Below, one piece after another: positions 1 to 10,616 of a stretch of DNA of 64,000 bases. The position numbers and the translations under genes are program-made. Under the pieces are notes generated by a model. It was not told where the DNA came from, searched no databases, and saw only the letters and a program-made list of their open reading frames with translations. This DNA comes from Heterotrichella gracilis (Eukaryota > Sar > Xanthophyceae > Tribonematales > Xanthonemataceae), in assembly GCA_032358255.1 (NCBI GenBank), contig JAULBX010010103.1, positions 43,886 to 107,885 of the forward strand. The letters run 5' to 3'. Position 1 is the stretch's first letter; each line of letters opens with the position of its first letter.

Positions 1-426
1 TGGGCAACGAGTGGACACCCCCACCACTGGATACTGCCAACTCAGTCTGTGCTGCAACCCTAAACCCTACACCCTAGTAACACCAGTGACCTGCCTTCCT
101 CCCGCGCACTCGCACAGCCTCCCACCCGCACCACTGGACACTGCCAGCTCAGGCCGTGTTGAAACCCTAAACCCTAAACCCTAAACCTTAAACCTAATCG
201 ATTAGTATGCCTGCCATGCCTCCACAGGTCCTGACCACAAGACCCTCCACCACTGTGCCACCACCCTCAAGCTGCTCAAAGTTGAACCCTAAACCCTAAT
301 TACCCTCCTGCTATTTCTCCCACAGGCCGCCAGGCAACCCTCCACCACTGCGCCACCATTTTCAAGCTGCTCTCTACGACATGGGTATGCCTAATGGTCT
401 TGTCCTCCCCTTGCGCGCTTGCACAG
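1..426. other. Telomere-like motifs and decayed exon-like repeats upstream of the SGNH gene
   Basis: This stretch holds two pairs of degenerate direct repeats. One pair centres on 'ccaccactgga' (about 25-70 and 127-176). The other centres on 'accctccaccactg' (about 242-296 and 338-385). Three of these copies run into CCCTAAA-type motifs. Several AG acceptors follow pyrimidine tracts (after 117, 226 and 324), so parts may be 5' exons of the downstream gene. A candidate exon at about 325-382 would encode a short Ser/Pro/Thr-rich segment. No start codon or signal peptide could be fixed. The gene may begin outside the window. Confidence 0.4.
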
Positions 427-475
427 TCTTCCAGCGGTCCCACTGCAGGTCCCTCGCCCGGCAGTGCACCCCCAT

Positions 476-1003
476 ATTTTGGTCAAGCGCAGCCTGAGTG
501 CCCCTCTTGGGCTGCCCCCAGCTCCACCCAAGCAGCATATGATGCGCTGCACCCAGGTAGGAATAGCATAAATCTTACTTGCCCATTTAAGTGACATTGC
601 CTATTTAAATATGCCATTTGAACATTTTGGCACGGCACAACCCCAATGCCCCTCTTGGGCTGCCCCCAGCTCCACCCAAGCAGCATATGATGCGCTGCAC
701 CCAGGTAGGAATAGCATAAATCTTACTTGCCCATTTAAGTGACATTGCCTATTTAAATATGCCATTTGAACATTTTGGCACGGCACAACCCCAATGCCCC
801 TCCTGGGCTGCCCCCAGCTCCACCCAAGCAGCATATGATGCGCTGCACCCAGGTAGGAATATCATTAATCTTACTTGCCCATTTAAGTGACATTGCCTAA
901 TTAAATATGCCATTTGAACATTTTGGCACGGCACAGCCCCAATGCCCCTCCTGGGCTGCCCCCAGCTCCACCCAAGCAGCGTATGATGCGCTGCACCCAG
1001 GTA
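476..1003 (+). repeat. 148-bp tandem repeat carrying a duplicated exon (four copies, last partial)
   Basis: The unit starts at 'attttgg' at 476, 624, 772 and 920, an exact 148-bp spacing. Each unit ends its coding part at 'ctgcacccag|gtagg', a good donor. The exon-like part reads as a short segment rich in Ala, Pro and Ser and ending ALHP. Copy 1 (cgcag) and copy 4 (cacag) keep an AG before the coding part. Copies 2 and 3 have cacaa at the same place. Copy 1 may instead be the 3' part of a longer exon, 427-556, preceded by a pyrimidine-rich acceptor. Which copies are spliced into the mRNA cannot be settled from DNA. Confidence 0.75.
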
Positions 1004-1112
1004 GGTAGGGAGCTATGTGCCGTGTTGGTTTTATTGGAGACTCCTTTCTTTTGCACCACGTGCTGCGCAACGTATTTGCTCGGGTTATGTTAACAATTGC
1101 ATGCATTCACAG

Positions 1113-1220
1113 GCTGCTGGATTTGCTGTCAGTCCTGTTTGGCATGCGCATCCAGCCCTCTCAGCATTGGCTCTACCAAGTGACCAGCAACGTTAGCGTT
1201 GACGTTAGTAATGCTGTCAG
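1113..1220 (+). CDS. Candidate 5' exon of the proline-rich/SGNH gene
   Basis: A pyrimidine-poor but usable acceptor (cacag, ending 1112) opens a reading frame that continues to a donor (cag|gtgaca, 1221). The segment encodes LLDLLSVLFGMRI followed by QPSQHWLYQV. An alternative acceptor at 1131 (tgtcag) joins better in phase to the 148-bp-repeat exon. The phase to the next exon at 1313 does not close cleanly. This is therefore only a candidate exon, or one with an unrecognised boundary. The protein domain was not recognised. Confidence 0.35.
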
Positions 1221-1312
1221 GTGACACAAAGCATTATATAAAAATAAATGCTGTCAGGATTTGTTTTTCACTTATCATAATGCACTTATTTCTATGAGTG
1301 CTTTTTGCGCAG

Positions 1313-4300
1313 GCTATGTATCCACTGTCCAATCATGGGTGGGCAGGACGGTAGTCAACCAGCCAGCATCATCAGATAACGGCACTACCCCAGAGGTCGA
1401 GGCACAATCAGGCATCCGAGGAGGGCAGCAATCCGATCCAAATGTGAATTCCAGCGGCAGGCGGTTGAGGCAGCACAATTTGGACCCCATCATTGCAGGG
1501 AGGGGGCTGGATCCGAATGTGGATGTCAGCGGCAGGCAGTTGCGGCAGGATGATTTGGACCTAATGGCAGTGGGGGTGGATTCAAATGTGCATTCAAGCG
1601 GGGATTCAGCTGGGAGCTCAAATGCCAATTCAATGGGGACCTCAAATGGCAGGCGGCTGAGTCAGTACACCTCAGTCCCCATCACAGGGAATTCTGGCAC
1701 GCAATCTCATGGTAATGGTTACAACCAGCCGCCACTGCCCCCGCTCTCCTATAACCTCACAGCGGTGCTCCTTGCGTTGGCGCCCTACTACCCCAGCCCC
1801 CCCCTACAGCTCCCCCCACCACCCACCACACCCGCGGTGCCCCCACCGGTGCAGCTCCCAGTGTCCCCGCCGCCACCCCCTCCCCCCTTCTACCCCCCAC
1901 CGGTGGCGGTCCAGCCCCCACCAACCTCACCAGCAGCATCCCCACCGGTATCCCCACCCCCCTTCCCCCCACCACTGGCATTGCAGCCCCCACCAGCCAC
2001 ACCACCAGCCTCACCACCACCCCTCCCACCACCACCCCTCCCAGAATTGCAGCCCCTTGTGGAGTTGCAGCCACCACCAGTCACACCAGCACCCCCCCCA
2101 CCAGCCACCCCACCAGCCACACCACCAGTGTCACCTCCAACATCCCTCCCCCCACAAGCCACCCCCATCGCCCCCCCCACCCTTCAACAATCCACCCCCG
2201 CACCAGCACCAGCACCGGCACCAGCCAGTACCCCCACCTCCACCACAGCCCCCCCATCCTACTCGCTACAGCCCACTCCCTCACTGGCTACTGGCCCGAC
2301 AGGCAGTGGAGTGGTTCCTGCAGGTATGGGGAACACGCCAGCAATGCATTGGTTGGGGATTGAATGAGGGAATCCTCCCGGCTATCCTGCTCTAACCCTT
2401 AACCCTTCACCTTAAACCCTAATCTAGCCTATCATGCTGACCTCTCTTCTGCTCTGTGCCCCCCCTCACCTACGCACTCATCACTCACTTAAACCCTAAA
2501 CCCTAAATCCTTATCCCTGAATTGGGCTGACTCAACCACGTCGGACAAGGCGTCATGATTGCATATACGTGCTCACTTTATTGTTTTTCCAGCAGGCAGT
2601 GGAGTGGGTGCCGCAGCCCCTGGGCAGGGTCCACACGACAAAGGGGGCGCAGATAACTCAAATGTGCAGGTGAGAGAGAAATGCTACCCAGGGCCCCATA
2701 TTCCCTAGACCCTGGGATTGGATCTGTCTATGCTTGTGGAATTGGGATGCTGGGGTACACACGAAATAATGACAAACTTGCATGCACTCTGATCCATCTG
2801 GGATAAATGCGCGCACATGTGAACCTGCAAATTTGTTTATGCTCTTATTATGCTCCGGAAAATGCTCCATCATTTTGAAATTCTTCTGAACCGTGGTGCA
2901 CTTGTTCCAGGGATTGGATGTGGTGTTCCTCGGGGATTCCATATTCGAGGCCTACCGATCCACTTTCTTTGGCAAGCCTGTGGACAACTACTACGGCTCG
3001 TGGATCATTGGTGCTGACAAGGTGTTCCAGGCATGCTTTGGGTCCCAAGTGGGGGTAAACGCGGAGGCGTTTGGGATTGCAGGTGCGCAAAAACCCTGAG
3101 AAAATGCTGTCTTTGCACAGGGATATTGCACGGGGCTTCAGAGTTACAGCCAGATTAGCATGCTGTAGGTTGTTGTGCTAGCCTTGCGATTTTTTTCTTT
3201 AGATGATTGTTGCCGACAAGGTGTTCCAGGCATGCTGTGGGTCCCAAGTGGGGGTAAATGGAGAGGCCTTTGGGATTGCAGGTGCGCAAAACCCTACACA
3301 CAAGTCTGCGCACTGAGCAGTATATAGTAGTAGAATGCGCGTACAGTGACAACCTTGGCCCAGTGCATGGATTGCCCTGCATGTGGGCTGCAGTGTGATA
3401 AAGCGGGGGGCATTGCAAGCATGCCTGTCATATGTGCTCCTATAGGTCGTTTCTGCCTGAACCCAAACCCTAAAACCTAGGTCAATTCTGCCTAATTGCT
3501 GACCCCTAAGGCCGTTGGCTACCTCCCCCACTCAATAAAGTAATGGAACCCGCCCTCCTTGCCCCATGTACATATGCACAAGACATGATGGTAATAAAGT
3601 CATGTGGCTCAATTGTTGCCCAATTGCTGCTGAATCGGTGCCCAACTGTTACTTAATCGCTGCTCAAATATTGCTCAGAGCAGTTGTTTGCTAATGCGTC
3701 ATCAACTCATCCATATTGATACGAAACACAGAAACATCATTCCTTGCACCCCGCACTGGACAAGACGTTTGGTCTAGAGTGACGCATGGTGCAACAGGAT
3801 GTACGTTCCATACTTCAATGAAAGGAAATAACACCTAAATAAACAGGTAAACTCACAATGATTCCTTGCACCCCGCAGCCGACAAGAGCTTTGGCGTGGA
3901 GTGGCGCATATGCTATGGCGAGCTTGACCCGCGGCTGCGCCTCAAGGCGGTGGTGCTGCTGGTTGGCACTAACGACCTGCTGGCACAGGACGAGGCGGTA
4001 AGTTTGAAACAAGACCAGGGCACAAAGTGGGAAAACGAAGTTCAATTTTCCAGGCTTTTCACTTTTTTTTGGCTCTGGAGTGGCACTTGTGCAATGGATA
4101 GTTGGATCCCTGCCTGCGCCTCAAGGCGGTGGTGCTGCTCATTGGCACAAACGACCTGCTGCCACAGGATGAGGCGGTAAGCGCGTGTACAAACCCTATA
4201 CAATATGGAATAAATCGACAAAGTATGTACACAAACCCCCATTTTTAAGGTTGCACACTGCCCAATACCCATGGCCAACGGGTATGAACGCATGCCATGC

Positions 4301-7300
4301 ATGTATGAAAGGATGTCACGTGCATGGTGCGTTGCGGCAACGCTGGACTGCATGTACTTACATAATGTACACTTACTTATTGGCAATAAGTAAGGTGGTT
4401 TTGTGAGTACATGCACGTTCAGTTCAGCTTTGCCGCAAGGCAACATGCACATGGCGATACATGAAACCGTTTCGTACATACCCGCAATGCATGTCATGCG
4501 CATGCTGCCTCGCCGACAGCAGGGTCACTCATTGGGGTTTAGGGTTTAGGGCACTCATGCCCCACCACTTAGAATGCCCAAAAATCTAAAGCCTAAGCAG
4601 GCTCACTCCCAGGCTCTAGACCGGCTGAGGTATCCCAACATCTACAGCCCATCCCACCCCCTGGGTTCCATCAATCTGACCATATCCTGTCCATTCCATC
4701 CCCTGAGACACATCCTCTCCCCTTTTTCCCGCAGCTTGAGCCCACCCCTGGCTACTTCCCCCAGAACATCTCCAGCCGCATAGCCACCATGGCAGCAGAC
4801 GCACAGGTGCTCAGTGGAGGCGCGCAGGTAGGGTTTTTAGGATTTAGGGTCTAGGGTTTGGGAGTCTGACCTATAATGAGGGAGGTTAACCTTAAGTTGA
4901 AGATGCCCAGGTGCTCAGCAGAGGCGCTCAGGTAGGGTTGAGGGCTTCTTATTTCTGTATTTGGGAATTTGGTTTAGGTTTGGGTTGTTGTTTGTTAATT
5001 TTGGGATTTAGGGGAGATTAGAGCTTGGAGACGCCCAGGTGCTCCCCGGAGGCGTGCAGGTAGGGATTGAGACTGAGGGTGTAGGGTTTTTGGCATGCCG
5101 TATTAGGTGAGCGGGCGGCGGGCACCGGCGGTGGTTGCCTAAAGAGACCCCGTACGGCACGCCCCCCCTCTCTCCCCGCGGAGCAGGTTTTGTATTTTGG
5201 GGTGTAGGGGAGGCGAGAAGTTGAAGGTGACCAGGTATTTGGGGGAGGCGCGCAGGTAGGGGTTTATTGTTCAGGGTTTAGGGCTTTGGTTGTTTGTGCG
5301 AGGTTGGATATGAAGTTGAATCGCCAGGCGATGCACGCACCCCAGGGCTACCTATAGCTTTTGAGATACAGGGGTCAGGGCTTATGGTGTTTGTCATTAA
5401 ATCACGATTGTGGGAGGTTGGAAATGGATATGATGTGTGGTTCTCAGGGCTGCTGGTAGGTTTTTTGCCATCTGTTGCTTTTAGTGCTGGCTGCTTGCCA
5501 TAGATATGCCAAGCAGGCAGCGTTTGAGCAATAGGTAGCCAATATGAGAAACAATACAAAACAGGTGGCCAAAACATTAGGTAACTAAAACCAATACGCA
5601 AATGACATTGCGCCCACCTTGCTCAACCCTTGCACAGAGGCCCAAAAATAAAGCCAGTGCATCTCAGGGCTACCTGTCGTTTTGCCGCTGGCTGGCTGCT
5701 TGCTGTGGATGACTTAGTGCCTCTCCGTTCCCACTTCCAATATATGCCTCATTGGTGTTGCTGCAACTGGTGGCTGTGATGCCCAACCACCCACGTGGCT
5801 GCACCAATGAAGCAGACTGCAAGGCGGGTGTGGAGGAGCAGTCGGCCATGTGCGGCAAGCCACCAGCCAGCGCCAAAACAGCAGGTAGCCAGGAGTTGGG
5901 TAGCCAAATGGGTTGCCAAAGAGTGAGGTAGTCAGAAGCTGGAGATGCGTAGGTGCTCAAGGGAGGCGTGCAGGCAGGGTGAAGTGTGCAGGACTGAGGG
6001 GTTTTGTACTCTATGTGATGTCAGAGGGGCTACCTGTTGTTTTGGCGTTGCCTGCCTGCCATGGATGTCCCATTGTACCTCGCCATAATTGCTTTGAACG
6101 TCATTGGTGTTGCGTCGTTGGTGGCTTGGATGCCCAGCGCTGTGCACCTATGATGCCACCTGCAAGGCAATTTTGACGAGGTATACCTTGGGACATCCAT
6201 GGCGAGGAGGCCGCGGCAAAGCAATAGCTTTGACCTAGGTAGCAAAACCCATTAGGTAGCCAAAAGAATGGTCAGCAAAGTCAAAGAGTCACTACCTAAT
6301 GGGTTTGGCTTTAGGTCACAGGTCCTAGGTCAAAGTCCTAGATCAAAGTGTTGCTACCTAGGTCAACCCTCAACACAGATGACCACAGGTATAGCAAGCA
6401 TAATTTACTTACAGAATTGTTGAAGGGGCATGCATTCACCAACGTGAGCTTTCCCTGGGCTTGGTTGCCATGGCATTTATTTCCCCAGACAAGTTGACAT
6501 AAAAATGAAATGTTGATAACTTTTTGCACAGAGTGAGTTGGTACGCGTTGTTGCATTCAACTAGTTACTTTTGCCTCTCTCAATGTGCTTGCAAAACCTT
6601 AGTTGCTATAACGCATGTCTTGGGCACATATTGGTCCAAAAGTGCCACGTCACAGCTGACGTGGCACCCAGTTACCGGGCCTCAGGGGGGTGGGGAAATG
6701 AAATGCCATGTGGGGTGACCCCACTCGGTCACGGAAGGCCCTACATGGATCACCCATCACCCACCACTTACCATCCAATCACCACAACCCACCCAGGTGT
6801 TTGTGGTGGGGTTGCTGCCACGTGGCGACCCTGGAGGTCAATGCGTATTTTTGCCCAATTATGTATTATTATGCGTAACATTATCACCTGTCGACGTAAT
6901 GACTATTGCAACCGCCACTAGGTGTTTGTGGTGGGGCTGCTGCCTCTTGGGGACCCTTCCACATCCAGCAACAACCTGGAGAAATCACCGTACATGGGGC
7001 GCCTGAGCAATGGCAATACACCTGTCAAGAAATTTTATGCCATTCAACAATCTGGGCACAACCATCTGCCTAGTTCTTCTCGTTGATATGTACCAGCCAA
7101 TTTCATGCAACCACTTACCACTTATTATCCATCCCCAGGTGTTTGTTGTGGGGCTGCTGCCACGCGGAGATCCTGCAACCTCCGGCAACAACCTAGAAAA
7201 ATCACCCTACATGGGGCGCCTGAGCGACGTGAATGCCAACCTCCAAGCCAATGCCACCCAAGGGGGGTACACATACATCGACTGCGGGGAGCGGTTTGTG

Positions 7301-7837
7301 ACCCAGCAGGTGCGTGACTGTAGTGATTGTGGATTCCAGAAGGATTTGAGGTACCCTTTTAGGGTTTCTGCATGTTGCTGAACCCTATCTTGTGTGTGCT
7401 GTAGAGCTCTGCTGCGGTGCTTAACCCCAACCTCTGTGTGCTGTAGGGTTATGATGTGATGCTAAACCCTAATGTGTGTGCGCTGTAGGGTTTTAGTGCG
7501 GCGCTGAACCTCAACCTGGTGAACAACGACGACTGGCTGCACCCTTTTAGGGACTATGCACATCGTTGAACCCTATTTTGTGTGCGCTGTAGGGTTCTGG
7601 TGCGGTGCTGAACCCTGACCTGGCGAACAACTGCGAGTGGCTGCACCCTTCTAGGATTTCTGCTCGTTGCTAAACTCTACCTTGTGTGCGCTGCAGGGCT
7701 CTGGTGCAGTGCTGAACCCCAACCTGGTGAACAACGACGACTGGCTGCACCCCAATACCCTAGGGATGCGCGTGCTGTCCAACTGCTTGTACCCCTACCT
7801 CAAGCAAGCACTCCCTCAGCTGCCTGCGGGGTGCTGA
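1313..7837 (+). CDS. Proline-rich protein fused to an SGNH/GDSL hydrolase (PAF-acetylhydrolase-like)
   Basis: Probable secreted or wall-associated esterase. Exons: 1313-2323, 2595-2669, 2911-3082, 3879-3997, 4735-4827, 7139-7309, 7697-7837; all join in frame. The first exon encodes about 150 residues rich in Ser, Gly and Asn, including repeats of the type NVxSSGRRLRQ. It is followed by a long Pro-rich block (PPPP, PPVSPP), typical of hydroxyproline-rich algal matrix proteins. The catalytic domain shows the SGNH blocks in order: DVVFLGDSIFE (nucleophile Ser), VLLVGTNDLL (Asn of GxND), VFVVGLLPRGDP, and DDWLHPNTLG with the Asp and His of the triad. GLLPRG and the spacing resemble PAF-acetylhydrolase 1B catalytic subunits. 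It ends in PYLKQALPQLPAGC. The start and any signal peptide lie further 5' and are unresolved. The substrate cannot be inferred. Confidence 0.87.
1799..2275 (+). repeat. C-rich low-complexity tract encoding the poly-proline region
   Basis: This is a CCx-rich stretch inside the first large exon of the SGNH gene. It is made of imperfect CCACCA and CCCCCA units and contains almost no G on the coding strand. The frame used gives PPPP, PPVSPP and TPPAT motifs separated by Val, Ser, Ala and Thr. The two other forward frames and the minus strand are also open here only because of the base composition. Those long shadow frames are not considered genes. Confidence 0.85.
3203..3292 (+). pseudogene. Tandem copy of the 3' half of the SGNH block-I exon
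   Basis: This matches 3003-3092 at an offset of about 200 bp, including the donor 'gcaggtgcgcaaa'. The frame remains open (ADKVFQAC, then GSQVGVN). A T-rich acceptor (tctttag) precedes it. It lacks the GDS nucleophile block. It starts in phase 0, whereas the genuine exon ends in phase 1, so inclusion together with the original would break the frame. Confidence 0.75.
3738..3790 (+). pseudogene. Decayed copy of the acceptor and start of the GTND exon
   Basis: The stretch resembles 3860-3910 (the 'cattccttgcaccccgca' acceptor and following bases). The acceptor AG has been lost (cag to cac), and an in-frame stop appears where the exon encodes EW. It is one of two copies flanking the genuine exon. 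Confidence 0.65.
4076..4178 (+). pseudogene. Decayed copy of the GTND exon with donor retained
   Basis: This corresponds to 3898-4000 of the genuine exon and retains the segment encoding KAVVLL and GTNDLL, and a good donor (gcg|gtaagc). In the exon's frame it carries a TAG stop where the original encodes YGEL. It also has no clear AG acceptor at the expected place. It is most likely a pseudo-exon inside the intron. Confidence 0.7.
4893..5985 (+). repeat. Four serial copies of an exon end plus donor site in one intron
   Basis: The genuine exon ends at 4827 in 'acgcacaggtgctcagtgga' followed by 'ggcgcgcag|gtaggg'. Shortened versions recur at about 4897-4937, 5020-5067, 5215-5264 and 5935-5979. 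Each has a 'gctggaga/gttgaag' lead, a 'cccaggtgctc'-like core, 'ggaggcg' and a gcag|gtaggg-like donor. None has an acceptor close by. Telomere-like TTAGGG bases follow several of them. They look like successive tandem duplications of an exon edge with the start of the intron. Confidence 0.65.
5660..6245. repeat. Two related long inverted-repeat hairpins in the SGNH intron
   Basis: Hairpin 1 (about 5666-5890) pairs 'ggctacctgtcgttttgccg' with a minus-strand match ending at 5890. Hairpin 2 (about 6028-6240) starts with a related 'ggctacctgttgttttgg' and pairs 'ccatggatgtccc' with 'gggacatccatgg'. A third, partial relative lies at about 5449-5530. No coding potential was seen. Arms of roughly 50-100 bp could fold in the pre-mRNA. 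Confidence 0.6.
6796..7010 (+). pseudogene. Two partial copies of the VFVVGLLPRGDP exon
   Basis: Copy 1 (6797-6836) follows an acceptor-like cccag and encodes VFVVGLLPRGDP, then diverges. Copy 2 (6920-7010) follows ccactag and encodes VFVVGLLPLGDP, then NNLEKSPYMGRLS, before losing similarity. The third and genuine copy (7139-7309) continues to a proper donor. All three acceptors remain plausible, so alternative acceptor use is conceivable. Only the third carries the complete exon. Confidence 0.75.
7388..7680 (+). pseudogene. Array of decayed copies of the SGNH catalytic Asp/His exon
   Basis: Copies start near 7398, 7437, 7479 and 7578, each led by 'gtgtgcgctgtag'-like bases. The 7479 copy still encodes LNLVNNDDWLHP but diverges into FRDYAHR and a stop. 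The 7578 copy has NNDD altered to NNCE. The fifth, genuine copy (7697-7837) has a ctgcag acceptor and runs to the stop. The intact copy is the 3'-most of the set. Confidence 0.75.
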
Positions 7838-10160
7838 TCCATAGTATACCATCTATGCGCCAATGGCCTGGCTTGTATCGGTAGGAGGTAGAATCAGATG
7901 TGCTTATGTTCCTCCAAAGCACCCCCATGGGGCGATTACACAGACGCCTCTACAAGGAAGGTTTGGGGTTTAGGGTCTAGTGTTAGGGTGTAGGGTTTGA
8001 GGTTTAGGCTTTAGGCTTCCTTCAGACAGCGCTTGACCTCAGCTGCCCCAGGCAAGCTGACCAGTGCTTGACCCATGTACATCTAAGTACATCCCGTGGC
8101 CGCCGCCGCTATCCCATTGAGTGCGCCAAGGCGTGAAGGCCGCACAAGATAGTATGTGTGCGTGAATATCAGCTGGCGGTGTCTTTTACTAAGACACTAC
8201 CCCTTTTCAGTGTGAAGTACTTGTAGAATACTGGCTGTTGCAGACATTGAAGCTCGCATGGTACCGCCATGGTGTACCCTGCATGCCGACATCTTCCACG
8301 TTGTGGCATACCACTGTCTTTTTTGTTGCATCTCTGGCAGTACAGTACCTGTATTTAGTTTCCAGGAAACATTGCGCTGCTTTGCTAATTTGGCTCAGGA
8401 CTATATTTGGTGCAAGGTATCATCTTTAGGGTATAGGGTATCATTGTGTGTACCCAGGGTGAGCCGTGGCACTGCTCTTTCCCCATATCTGTACTGGATC
8501 ACTGCTGTTGATATGCAGACGGACCATTGCAGGAAAAAGGCACATGGTGATTGAAGTACCCCTATGGTGTCTTTCAAGCAGGCGGGGGGGTTGACAGGGT
8601 TTAGGGTGTGTCAAGAATTTGCTCACCGCAACAAAGGTAACGCGTTTGCACTTTTGTTGATCCTACGTATTAGCTCAATGTAAACGTCATCAAACAACGG
8701 TGGCTGTTGGCACGCATTATGACGCCAACATGGCTAGGTGGACAGTGGGGTGCCAGCATCGTTGGGGCATCCAATCTCGCTTTCCCCTCGTGTGCATGGG
8801 CGCACACACGCCACATCACAACTGTTGTTGACAAGTCTCCAGAAGGCTTCTAAGCCGGGTAGTCTGCTGGTGTTGCACCATGCCGCTGTATTATCGAAAA
8901 ACGCCATGTCCCCTGTACAATATATGGAGATGGCCTGAAATGGCACCCACATTTTCGGTTCCCGCCAAGAATGCAGAAGCCCAAGAAATTAATTACATAA
9001 TCTTTTTAGGGTTGGAACGACTTGGTGGCTTTTGAGGGGAACACGCCCAAAACCCACCTAAAAGGGTTGCTCCAGTACGTATACGTGTACAAGAAACTAT
9101 TGTGTCAGCTCGCTATCAAACAGCAGTTTGTTGCATGCCTGCGCTACGGACTGTTAAACTCCACACCACATCGCGAGAAGTAGTGCTGCTTTACACTCCT
9201 GCTGATTGACCACAGCTGTCTGGGGCACAAATTTTGGACCGTGGCACGTACTTCTGCTGTGGTGTCGGTCAACAACTGGCAACTGCGGCTACCAAAGCCG
9301 GCAGTCAGGCCCAGGATAACGCAAACGATGCCCGCCTGCTGTTACAAACGACGAGTCTGGTCTGCCTAACGTGGGACAGGGCTGCAGCAGTACCAACAAA
9401 ACAGCAGTTAGATATTCACAGGCCTTGTATTGCTGGAGTGGCTGCTGAGCCAGGCTTTGTGGTACTACTTTCAAGTCCTGGAAGATGTATCTGGTGAACA
9501 AGCTGAAGAGGAGCTTAAAGGGTTCCAAGTCTGACAGGTATTGTGTTTGTGACCTGGAGTAGATGCGACTACAGAATAGCACGACTGGGTGGGGTTGTTT
9601 TACCATGTTCCTCGTTTATCTCAGCAAACCATCGTGCCATCAAAGGCAATCGAGGGTTAGGTAGTGTTGTCATTGGCAGGGACAGTGGCTTTACCGTCTG
9701 TTTTGCTTTGGTGTCGTTTGACCCTAGTTTCGATGCATATGAGTCTCGGTCCAGGTTTAAACCCACTGCCACGCCGTTTCACCTGCACGAGCTTTGCACC
9801 AACTTCCAGAAGTTATTGGCTGGCTGGTGAACGAGCCTGGGCCATGGTTGTTTCCACTAGCCCCCCAAGCATCCACCCGTGCCCTAGACAGCCAACAAAA
9901 GGCTTGTGCTTAACCCACCTTGGGGACACCAACACCCACAACGGTGGCCCCTGAGCCTCTGCGCCGTGTAGTCTCTTTGTTTCCTCACATCAGCCGCACC
10001 AGAAGTAGCAACCCTTTGGAACCTCTCTCGCCTGTCTGCCTTGGTTCACAAACAACCCTGCTGACTGTACCCATGGGACCCCTCCTCTACCTTGGGTGAT
10101 AAACAACCTCTACCTTGGGTGACAAACAACCTTGCCAAGTGCACCCCAATGCTGCCGCAG
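7838..10160. other. Intergenic region between the SGNH and kinase genes
   Basis: No gene could be supported here. The SGNH 3' UTR presumably lies at its start, and undetected 5' exons of the kinase may lie near its end. A cluster of TTAGGG-like motifs sits at about 7965-8015. A small perfect stem (GTGTCTT, loop, AAGACAC) lies at 8179-8197. Short open frames here have no recognisable domains and no supporting splice phase. Confidence 0.5.
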
Positions 10161-10573
10161 TGCCAGTGCCAGTGATAGCACCACAAGCAGCGTGGGAGAG
10201 TCCTATTCCTTTGCAAATGGCAGCGTGGTGGAGGCTGGGCGCACGCTGCGTGCCCAGGAGCAGCCAGCCTACAAGGCTGGCTGGAACCCTATCGACGACG
10301 ATGTCACAGACTCAGTCGCGCCCAGTGGAACAGGTAGCAACTGCTCTCATACCCAGGGTGCTCAAAACCCTCATACCCTGGGTGCATAAACCCTCACAGT
10401 CCTGGGTGCAAAACCCTCATAGCCCTGGGTTCAAAATCCTTACAGCACTGGGTGCTCGCAACCCGCACAGCCCAGCTTGCATATCCTCATACTCTGGGCG
10501 CAAACCCTCTGTCTCCGAGTCTCAACACCTCCAGCAGCTGCACATGCCACACTACTCTTGCGCACACATACAC

Positions 10574-10616
<43 letters not shown>

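Noticed and set aside
1709-2395. Long open frames in other frames and on the minus strand across the proline-coding tract
   Set aside because: They result from the CCA/CCC-rich composition. Only the 1313-2323 frame joins downstream exons in phase and leads into the SGNH domain.
3203-3292. Mutually exclusive alternative exon for the SGNH gene
   Set aside because: The frame is open and splice-like sites exist, but the phase does not match the preceding exon and the nucleophile block is absent.
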